A DNA stretch of 5,380 nucleotides from Gracilibacteraceae bacterium (GTDB taxonomy: Bacteria > Bacillota > Desulfitobacteriia > Desulfitobacteriales > Syntrophobotulaceae), in assembly GCA_031263945.1 (NCBI GenBank), contig JAISEW010000144.1, positions 1-5,380 on the forward strand, in the 5' to 3' direction. Of the stretch, positions 1 to 5,380 are shown piece after piece. The notes under the pieces are model-generated. The model made no database searches. It was given only the letters and a program-made list of their open reading frames with translations, and had not been told where the DNA came from. The position numbers and the translations under genes were made by a program. Numbering within the stretch: the stretch's first letter is position 1; each line of letters starts with the position of its first letter.

Positions 1-754
1 AAACCTGATGCTGGCGGTTGGAGCGGGCAAGACCCGGCGCCGCGGTAAGACCGCTTACCTCCCACGCGCCCTGCCGCGCCGCCACCGGCAGCATCCGCCG
101 CGCCGTCTCCCGCCCCCACGCCGCGCCGACCACATCGGGCAGCCGCCCGTTGCCCGGCGTGGCGAGGATGGTTTTCCCGCCCCGCGTCAGCCGGAAGGCC
201 ACATCCGGGCGACCGAAAGCCAGCCGGCCCGTCATTTCCGCGATGAGACCCGCCTCGGTTTGGGCCGAACGCAGGAACTTGCGTCTGGCCGGCGTATTGA
301 AAAAAAGATCCTCCACCGTCACCGTCGTCCCCGCGGCGCAGCCGGCGGCGGTCACCGGCCCCGGCGTCCCGCCCTCACACCGGATCAAACAGCCGGCTGT
401 TTCTTCCCGCGTCCGGGAGAGGATGCTCAGGCGGGAGACGGCGGCGATGCTCGCGAGCGCCTCGCCGCGGAAACCCATCGTGGCGATGGTTTCCAAATCC
501 TCGATCCGCCGGAGTTTGCTCGTAGCGTGCGGGGTCAAAGCCAGGGGCAGATCACCGGGCCGCAGACCGCGCCCGTCGTCGCGCACGCTGATGAAACTGT
601 CGCCCGCGCCTTCCACCCGGATCTCCACCTGAGTGGCGCCGGCGTCCAGCGCGTTTTCCACCAGTTCCTTCACAACGGAGAGAGGGCGTTCCACCACTTC
701 GCCGGCCGCGATCCGGTTGACCGTATTTTCTTCCAATATATGGATTTCAGACAC
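1..754 (-). CDS. mutL: DNA mismatch repair protein MutL, N-terminal part (3' end beyond window)
   Basis: MutL is a GHKL-family ATPase that links mismatch recognition by MutS to strand incision and removal. The 251 visible codons cover the ATPase domain and the start of the transducer domain; the family is usually about 600-650 residues, so the C-terminal dimerisation (and, in Bacillota, endonuclease) part lies outside. Visible motifs are NRIAAGEVVERP (13-24), ELVENALDAGAT (30-41; E30 matches the catalytic Glu and N34 the Mg-binding Asn), DDGRG (59-63), HATSK (76-80), GFRGEAL (94-100) and FFNTPARRKF (151-160). The start is GTG at 754-752, because it places NRIAAGE at the usual distance from the N-terminus and has an ideal GGAGG 8 bases upstream. 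It lies 3 bases after the mutS stop, with its ribosome site inside mutS, so translation is probably coupled. Position 75 is Pro where Arg is usual before HATSK. No frameshift or internal stop is seen. Confidence 0.96.
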   Translation of the reverse strand, partial: MSEIHILEENTVNRIAAGEVVERPLSVVKELVENALDAGATQVEIRVEGAGDSFISVRDDGRGLRPGDLPLALTPHATSKLRRIEDLETIATMGFRGEALASIAAVSRLSILSRTREETAGCLIRCEGGTPGPVTAAGCAAGTTVTVEDLFFNTPARRKFLRSAQTEAGLIAEMTGRLAFGRPDVAFRLTRGGKTILATPGNGRLPDVVGAAWGRETARRMLPVAARQGAWEVSGLTAAPGLARSNRQHQV

Positions 755-757
755 CGG

Positions 758-3274
758 CTATCCCTCCCCTCCCTCATCCCGCAATCGCCGCCGCAGATCA
801 TATAAATAATCCAAGGCCTGACGCGGCGACAGATCTTCCGGCTCCAATTCGCGCAATTCCCGCATGAGCGGCGGTTCCGCCGGTTCGGCGAACAAGGCGG
901 GCTGGATGAATTTTTCGCTGGCCGCGCGCAGTTTGCGCCGGTGGGGCTCCGAGTTTTCTAATTCCGTCAGGATCCGGCCGGCTCGCTCTAAGAGCGGCTG
1001 CGGCAGTCCGGCTAATTTGGCGACTTGCAGGCCGTAACTTTGCCCCATGCTGCCGGGCAGGATTTTATGCAGAAAGACGATATCTCCCGCTTCCTCCCGG
1101 ACGGCGATATGCAGATTGAACAGCCCGGGCAGATTGTCCGCCAACCCGGTCAATTCGTGATAATGAGTGGCAAAAAGGGTTTTCGGCGCCGCCGCCGGGT
1201 TGGACGTCAGATGTTCCGCCAGCGCCCAGGCCAGCGACAGCCCGTCAAAAGTCGCCGTCCCCCGTCCGACCTCATCCAGGACGACCAGACTGGCCGCGGT
1301 GGCCCGATTCAAGATATGCGCCACTTCCCGCATTTCCACCATGAAAGTGCTCTGCCCCTCAGCCAGGTTGTCCGAGGCGCCGATACGCGTATAAATGCAG
1401 TCCGTGATAGGGATGGAGGCCGCCGCCGCCGGCACAAAACCGCCGATTTGGGCCATGAGGACAATGAGGGCGACCTGCCGCATATAGGTGGATTTCCCCG
1501 CCATATTGGGACCGGTGATCAGAGCCAGGTGTTTTTTATCCGTCAGCAAAGTATCATTCGGCACGAAATTCATGTCCGGCGTCAGATTTTCTATGACCGG
1601 ATGGCGGCCTTCCCTGATGATCAAAGGCCCTCCTTCCGTCAGCTCCGGGCATGTATAGCCGCCGGCCGCCGCGCGCTCGGCCATGGCGGCCAGAACATCC
1701 AGTTCCGCCAGAAAACGCGCCGCCTGCCTTATTTCCGCCGCCAGCGCGAACACTTTATCTTTCAATCCCTGAAAAAGCTCGAATTCCAGCCGGCACAATT
1801 CTTCCGCCGCCGTCAGCAGCTGATGCTCCCTCTCTTTCAGCTCCGGCGTCGTATAACGCTCCGCCGCGGCCAAAGTTTGCCGCCGCTCATATTCCGGCGG
1901 CGCCAGAGAGGCGTTGGCGCGCGTCACTTCGATGTAATAACCAAAAATACGGGTGTAGCCGATTTTGAGCGACCGGATCCCGGTTCGGCTCCGCTCCCGT
2001 TTTTCCATGTCCGCCATCCATTGTTTCCCTCCGGCGGCGACGGCGCGCAGACGATCGACTTCTTCGTTATAGCCGGCCAAAATCAGGCCGCCGTCCTTGA
2101 CGCCGGGCGGAGCGCCCGGATCGGCCGCCGCCAGCAGTTCCCGCGCGAGGACCGCCAGAGCCGCCGCGCCGTCCGGAGGCGGCCACAGCGCCGCGGCGGC
2201 CAGCAAATCGTTTAATTCCGGCAGGACGGCCAAAGTGCCGGCAAGGGACACCACCTCCCGCGCTCCGCCCCGCCCGTAGGACAACTTGCCTAAGAGCCGC
2301 TCCGGGTCACGCGTTCGGGCGAGCAATTTGCGCAAATCATGCCGCAAAAATGTTTCCGCCGCCAAAAGCGCCACCCGTTCCTGGCGGGCCAGGACAGCCT
2401 CCCGCCTTATGAGCGGCCGCTCCAGCCAATGGCGCAGCAGCCGGCTGCCGGCCGTCGTTTTGGTCAAGTCAAGGACGCTGAACAGAGTGCCTTTTTCCGT
2501 GCCGCGCAAGGATTCCGTCAGTTCGAGATTGCGCCGCGTCCATTTGTCGAGCGGCATATAGTCCCGGCGGGAGACGTAGTGGATATCCGGGATATGGGCC
2601 TGCGCGCAAAGCGGCAGATTGTGTTCCACATATTGCCAAAGAACGGAAGCCGCGGCGGCCGCGTCCCGATGTTCCCGGAGCATATTTTCCTGTCTGGGGA
2701 ACCGGGCAACCGCCGCCGGCAGATCCGGCTGCCAGATCAGCGGGCTGGTATACCACCCCGCCAGCGTCACTCCTTCCGGCAGCAGCAGTTCCGCCGGTTG
2801 GATCAGGCTGAGTTCGTCTTTTAATTCCTGCAGACTGTCCGTCTGAAAAACAAAAAAACCGCCCGTACCCAGGTCCGCCCAGGCCAGGCCCCATTTCCGG
2901 CCGCGCCACACCGCCGCGAGATAGGCGGGGCGGTTGTCGCTGTCCGCCTGATCCGCGGTACCGGGCGTCACCACGCGGATTATCTCCCGCTTGACGATGC
3001 CTTTGCCGTCCTGAGGTTCCTCGGTTTGCTCGCAGACAGCGACTTTATAGCCCAAAGCGACGAGCTTTTGGACATATGCGACTGCGGCGAGAGCCGGCAC
3101 GCCGCACATCGGGGTGCCAGCACGGCTGGTCAGCGCGATCTCCAGGACAGGCGCTATCCGCGACGCTTCCTCGCCGAACATTTCGTAAAAATCACCGAGA
3201 CGAAAAAACAGGACGGCATCCGGGACCTGAGCCTTGATATCCGCGTACTGCCGCTGCATCGGCGTCATGGCCAT
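758..3274 (-). CDS. mutS: DNA mismatch repair protein MutS, complete
   Basis: MutS binds mismatches and small loops as a dimer and, on ATP binding, becomes a sliding clamp that recruits MutL. At 838 residues it is close to the usual 850-870. The N-terminal mismatch-binding domain has GDFYEMF, with F29 and E31 as the Phe-x-Glu wedge residues. The lever/clamp region spans roughly 240-560. The C-terminal ABC ATPase has Walker A GPNMAGKST (588-596), STFMVEM (642-648), Walker B LVVLDE (663-668; D667, E668), GRGTATFDG (670-678) and the H-loop FATHYHE (701-707). QPALF at 791-795 fits a beta-clamp-binding pentapeptide, followed by a C-terminal helical tail. ATG at 3274 is chosen because AAGGA lies 6 bases upstream; an in-frame ATG two codons later (3268) would begin MTPMQ, as many MutS do, with a 12-base spacing. 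It starts 3 bases after the carboxypeptidase stop. The usual VP-Tyr-His-Ala motif reads VPALA (59-63). Confidence 0.98.
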   Translation of the reverse strand: MAMTPMQRQYADIKAQVPDAVLFFRLGDFYEMFGEEASRIAPVLEIALTSRAGTPMCGVPALAAVAYVQKLVALGYKVAVCEQTEEPQDGKGIVKREIIRVVTPGTADQADSDNRPAYLAAVWRGRKWGLAWADLGTGGFFVFQTDSLQELKDELSLIQPAELLLPEGVTLAGWYTSPLIWQPDLPAAVARFPRQENMLREHRDAAAAASVLWQYVEHNLPLCAQAHIPDIHYVSRRDYMPLDKWTRRNLELTESLRGTEKGTLFSVLDLTKTTAGSRLLRHWLERPLIRREAVLARQERVALLAAETFLRHDLRKLLARTRDPERLLGKLSYGRGGAREVVSLAGTLAVLPELNDLLAAAALWPPPDGAAALAVLARELLAAADPGAPPGVKDGGLILAGYNEEVDRLRAVAAGGKQWMADMEKRERSRTGIRSLKIGYTRIFGYYIEVTRANASLAPPEYERRQTLAAAERYTTPELKEREHQLLTAAEELCRLEFELFQGLKDKVFALAAEIRQAARFLAELDVLAAMAERAAAGGYTCPELTEGGPLIIREGRHPVIENLTPDMNFVPNDTLLTDKKHLALITGPNMAGKSTYMRQVALIVLMAQIGGFVPAAAASIPITDCIYTRIGASDNLAEGQSTFMVEMREVAHILNRATAASLVVLDEVGRGTATFDGLSLAWALAEHLTSNPAAAPKTLFATHYHELTGLADNLPGLFNLHIAVREEAGDIVFLHKILPGSMGQSYGLQVAKLAGLPQPLLERAGRILTELENSEPHRRKLRAASEKFIQPALFAEPAEPPLMRELRELEPEDLSPRQALDYLYDLRRRLRDEGGEG
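763..767 (-). promoter_or_regulatory. Ribosome-binding site for mutL, inside the end of mutS
   Basis: GGAGG on the minus strand, 8 bases before the GTG start at 754, within a purine run that encodes the Gly/Glu-rich last residues of MutS. It supports the GTG start and suggests that ribosomes finishing mutS re-initiate on mutL. Confidence 0.8.
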
Positions 3275-3277
3275 GAT

Positions 3278-4309
3278 TTATCCTTCACGGAGCGGATGGA
3301 GCGGCCGGCTGATTTTTTTAGCGATAAAGTCCAGATCGTGCAGGTAAACGTCGTCTATGTCTCTGGGCGCGCCCATCGTCACAAAGATGTATTCCTCACC
3401 GCCGACGATGAGATACGAAGCGAGGCAAATGCCGGCCTGTCTGGTGTAGCCCGTCTTACAGCTGAATACTTCCGGCATGAGCGCGACCGCCAGATTCTTG
3501 GCCACCCGGTTTTGCATGGCCAGGCCCTGCGGATGCCTGCCGGTCGGGGCGGACACATAGTCCTTGGTCAGGAAAACCGAGCGGAAGGTTTCGTTTAGCA
3601 TCGCGTAACGCAAAAGCTCCGCCATGTCGCGGGCCGAGGAAAACTGGCTGTCGTCGTGCAGGCCCGTAGGATTGGAAAAATTTGTATTTCGGAGTTCGAG
3701 CCGGTAAGCGGTGGTGTTCATCATCTGCACAAAATCGCCGACCGAACCGGCGACGGCCACAGCCAGCGCTTCGCTGCATTCCGCGCCCGAAGGCAAGATC
3801 ACGCCGTATAAAAGATCGCGTACTTTGACGCTGTCCCCGGCCCCGAAACCGGCGGTCGAGGCGTCCTCCGCCTCCAGACGCGTCAAAAGGCCGCGGCTGA
3901 TGGTCACGGTTTCTTCCATATCGATACCGCTCTCAATGACGACCAGCGCGGTCATTATTTTTGTCAGCGACGCCGGAAAAACACGGGCGCCGGCGTCATA
4001 ATCCAGTAAAACGCCGCCGTCGCTCAGCCGGAGCAGATAGGCGTTCGCGCTGAGCAGATCCCCTTCTCCCACATAAACGGAAGTGAGCGGCAGGGGCGCG
4101 AGCGGCGGAGGACTGTCAGCCACGATCCAGCGTGATTCCATGAAAGCTGAACCAAAGGGATCATCGTCGCCTTCCCCCCACCAGATGCCGGGCAGATATT
4201 CAAGGCCGAGCAGATAGGCGGCCAGTCCCGTACTGGCAAAAAGGGCCAGCAGAGTCAGAGTAAGAATGACATTGGTTATCAGGTGGCGGTCTTTGACCAA
4301 CCGATTCAT
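3278..4309 (-). CDS. Membrane-anchored serine D-Ala-D-Ala carboxypeptidase (peptidase S11, DacF-like)
   Basis: A low-molecular-weight penicillin-binding protein expected to remove the terminal D-Ala from peptidoglycan pentapeptides outside the cytoplasmic membrane. In 343 residues there is one hydrophobic segment (about 13-36), then a linker of some 45 residues including an acidic stretch and a Pro-rich piece. The catalytic domain has SLTK (S114 nucleophile, K117), SGA at 174-176 where the family's second motif is S-x-N, and KTG (285-287). Only 56 residues follow KTG, so the C-terminal beta domain and amphipathic anchor of PBP5-type enzymes are absent; the N-terminal segment must be the anchor unless it is cleaved. 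The ATG at 4309 follows GAAAGG by 11 bases and starts 18 bases after the upstream gene. It could be a vegetative or a sporulation enzyme; nothing here decides. The family is firm, the exact dac name is not. Confidence 0.92.
   Translation of the reverse strand: MNRLVKDRHLITNVILTLTLLALFASTGLAAYLLGLEYLPGIWWGEGDDDPFGSAFMESRWIVADSPPPLAPLPLTSVYVGEGDLLSANAYLLRLSDGGVLLDYDAGARVFPASLTKIMTALVVIESGIDMEETVTISRGLLTRLEAEDASTAGFGAGDSVKVRDLLYGVILPSGAECSEALAVAVAGSVGDFVQMMNTTAYRLELRNTNFSNPTGLHDDSQFSSARDMAELLRYAMLNETFRSVFLTKDYVSAPTGRHPQGLAMQNRVAKNLAVALMPEVFSCKTGYTRQAGICLASYLIVGGEEYIFVTMGAPRDIDDVYLHDLDFIAKKISRPLHPLREG
3281..3285 (-). promoter_or_regulatory. Ribosome-binding site for mutS
   Basis: AAGGA on the minus strand, 6 bases before the ATG at 3274 and inside the last codons of the carboxypeptidase gene. 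The spacing favours the 3274 start over the in-frame ATG at 3268, though the difference is only two residues. Confidence 0.65.
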
Positions 4310-4320
4310 ATTGATCGTCG

Positions 4321-4326
4321 CCTTTC
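4321..4326 (-). promoter_or_regulatory. Probable ribosome-binding site for the carboxypeptidase
   Basis: GAAAGG on the minus strand, 11 bases before the ATG at 4309, in the 18-base gap after the Gate-family gene. It is slightly far from the start and weaker than the mutL site. Confidence 0.5.
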
Positions 4327-4327
4327 G

Positions 4328-5290
4328 CTATGTTTTTTCGCTGTCAAACCGCGATTCGCGCCAGAAACGCGCCGTCAGGGCGGTAAGGATCACGGCCAGC
4401 GCCAGCCGGAACGACAGAAGCATGATGACGTTTACGCCGAGCGGCAAAAAAATCAGCGTATCTTCAAATATGGAGTGACAGCAGACGAGGAACAGACTGA
4501 CCAGATATACGTCACGGCGGCTGACCGAGTCTTCCGCCGCCGAGCGGATGATGACGCCGGCGCCGTAAGCGATGCCGAACAGACTGCCGGCCACCAGCAT
4601 CAGGCTGGTGTTTTCCGAGATGCCGAGCACGCGGGTCAAAGGACGCAGGAGCCGCACGAGCGCCGGCATGACGCCCATGTCTTTCAGGACCTGAAGCGCC
4701 AGCATCATGGGGATGATGATGAGCAGCATCTGCGCCAGCCCGCCGCCCGCTCTTTTCAGCGCTTCGATCAGAACCTCCCCCCAACCGGCGGGGATGGAAG
4801 CGGCCGCCGCGCCGAAGCCGTACCGGGCCGTGACGCCGTCTTCCGGCAGGATGAGGTTGAAAAAGAAAGCGAACCCGAAACCCAGCGCCAGACGGCACAG
4901 CATCATCCAGAGCGGATGCACCCCCACCTTGGCGGTAACTGCCGTTTCCACGATCAGGTTATGGGCGAGACTGAGCATGACGGCGAGGATGAAGACCTGT
5001 TTGGCTGTCAGGTCAATGGCGAGGATGGCGCCGATTGCCGCGTAGATGTTCAGCAGCGCGCCCAAAACATAAGCGATGACCGATTCACCCGGCAAGCCGA
5101 ACAGATCCATGACCGGCGTGATGAGCCTGGTCAGAAACCCGACGGCGGTCGTGTATTTCAGCACACCGACGCACAAAGTCGTGGGAAAAGTTATTTTCGC
5201 GAGACTCCAAGAGACGGACAAGCCGCTTTTAAGGCCCGCGATCAAAGTGCGCTTCCCCAGACCCGGGGGGTCGGCCATCTGCTGTTCCAT
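4328..5290 (-). CDS. Gate / nucleoside-recognition domain membrane protein, two-repeat form
   Basis: A polytopic inner-membrane protein of the Gate family (Pfam Gate, which includes SpmA, SpmB, YlbJ and part of FeoB); the substrate is unknown. From the ATG at 5290 it has 320 residues. Hydrophobic segments lie near 29-52, 70-92, 97-115, 126-148, 185-204, 229-249, 261-275 and 283-306, suggesting eight helices in two sets of four. Residues 20-140 and 174-302 resemble each other: GLPGES with ALLNIYAAIGAI matches GISENT with SLFGIAYGAGVI, and AHNLIVET (109-116) matches CHSIFEDT (271-278), each followed by a Gly-Val and an Arg-Leu-Ala-Leu. His and acidic residues in membrane segments (H110/E115, H272/E276/D277) are candidate functional sites. 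The 5290 start overlaps the upstream TGA by one base (TGATG); an in-frame ATG at 5320 would add ten residues but overlap the upstream gene by 31 bases. A GGAG lies 14 bases before 5290, a rather long spacing. Confidence 0.85.
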   Translation of the reverse strand: MEQQMADPPGLGKRTLIAGLKSGLSVSWSLAKITFPTTLCVGVLKYTTAVGFLTRLITPVMDLFGLPGESVIAYVLGALLNIYAAIGAILAIDLTAKQVFILAVMLSLAHNLIVETAVTAKVGVHPLWMMLCRLALGFGFAFFFNLILPEDGVTARYGFGAAAASIPAGWGEVLIEALKRAGGGLAQMLLIIIPMMLALQVLKDMGVMPALVRLLRPLTRVLGISENTSLMLVAGSLFGIAYGAGVIIRSAAEDSVSRRDVYLVSLFLVCCHSIFEDTLIFLPLGVNVIMLLSFRLALAVILTALTARFWRESRFDSEKT

Positions 5291-5380
5291 CAGGCCAGCA
5301 GTTTCTCCATTTCCGCCCATTCCGCCGGGTTCAGCGACAACAGATTGCCCTCACCGTCATGGCGGCAGAAAATACACAGC
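5290..5380 (-). CDS. C-terminal end of an unidentified CxxC protein (5' end beyond window)
   Basis: One frame stays open from the window edge to a TGA at 5292-5290, giving 29 residues that begin LCIFCRHDGEGN and end AEWAEMEKLLA. There is a Cys-x-x-Cys pair, then His-Asp, then a short acidic amphipathic end likely to be helical. The pair could bind a metal or be redox active, but a single CxxC so near the end is not diagnostic and I do not recognise the family. Support for coding comes from the one-base TGATG junction with the next gene and from the fact that the frame overlapping it would only add an unconserved-looking leader to the Gate protein. It may be a small protein or the tail of a larger one. 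Confidence 0.55.
   Translation of the reverse strand, partial: LCIFCRHDGEGNLLSLNPAEWAEMEKLLA

Larger units (their letters stand above)
1..5380 (-). other. Putative single transcription unit: CxxC protein - Gate protein - carboxypeptidase - mutS - mutL
   Basis: All five coding regions share a strand, with junctions of a 1-base overlap, 18, 3 and 3 bases. None leaves room for a promoter or a terminator hairpin between genes, and at least two ribosome sites are embedded in the preceding gene. The operon is inferred from spacing alone; its promoter and end are outside the window, and an internal promoter inside a coding region cannot be excluded. Confidence 0.7.

Noticed and set aside
761..775. 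Purine-rich repeat at the end of mutS as a possible repeat element or slippage tract
   Set aside because: It is explained by the mutL Shine-Dalgarno site overlapping the Gly/Glu-rich final MutS codons.
8..805. Long open frame on the plus strand opposite mutL
   Set aside because: It is antisense to clear MutL coding sequence, is Arg/Pro/His-rich as expected from the reverse frame of GC-rich genes, and shows no recognisable motif.
1025..2215. Nearly 400-codon open frame on the plus strand opposite mutS
   Set aside because: Composition is dominated by Arg and Gln, it lies wholly over conserved MutS sequence, and it has no family resemblance; it is a GC-driven shadow.
3026..3598. Plus-strand open frame spanning the mutS/carboxypeptidase junction
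   Set aside because: It crosses two well supported minus-strand genes and shows no motif or convincing start context.
4310..4327. Possible promoter or terminator in the largest intergenic gap
   Set aside because: Eighteen bases is too short for either and contains only a probable ribosome-binding site.
5288..5320. ATG at 5320 as the start of the Gate-family gene
   Set aside because: It would overlap the upstream frame by 31 bases and has no well-spaced ribosome site; the ATG at 5290 forms a one-base TGATG junction typical of coupled genes. The choice is not certain.

Overview
The window is a compact bacterial operon read entirely on the minus strand. In transcription order it runs from high to low coordinates: the tail of an unidentified CxxC protein, a polytopic membrane protein of the Gate / nucleoside-recognition family, a membrane-anchored serine D-Ala-D-Ala carboxypeptidase (peptidase S11), mutS, and the first 251 codons of mutL. 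I see no RNA gene, mobile element, CRISPR array or intergenic stretch longer than 18 bases. Every base except those short junctions is coding.

The organism is probably a GC-rich member of the Bacillota (Firmicutes), perhaps a GC-rich clostridial or Negativicutes-type lineage. The reasons are the direct mutS-mutL arrangement, strong purine-rich Shine-Dalgarno sites, a DacF-like carboxypeptidase, and a Gate-family protein of the type that includes the sporulation proteins SpmA, SpmB and YlbJ. This placement is inference from gene content, since no taxonomic marker is present.

Region by region: 5380-5290 holds the last 29 codons of an upstream gene, whose TGA stop overlaps the preferred ATG of the next gene by one base. 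5290-4328 encodes the Gate-family protein, whose two halves look like diverged copies of one another. After 18 bases comes the carboxypeptidase (4309-3278), with an N-terminal membrane anchor and no C-terminal PBP5-type domain. Three bases later mutS begins (3274-758) and is complete, with mismatch-binding, ATPase and clamp-binding motifs. Three bases after its stop, mutL starts on GTG (754) and runs off the window edge; it has all the GHKL ATPase motifs.

MutS and MutL together carry out methyl-independent mismatch repair. The carboxypeptidase trims peptidoglycan stem peptides at the outer face of the membrane. The Gate protein may move an unknown small solute. The tight spacing, with ribosome-binding sites inside the ends of the preceding genes, suggests one transcript with translational coupling. 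No clearly undescribed system is evident. The most interesting points are the duplicated Gate protein beside a carboxypeptidase (reminiscent of dacB-spmA-spmB), the anchor topology and altered second motif of the carboxypeptidase, and single-residue departures from usually conserved motifs in MutS and MutL.
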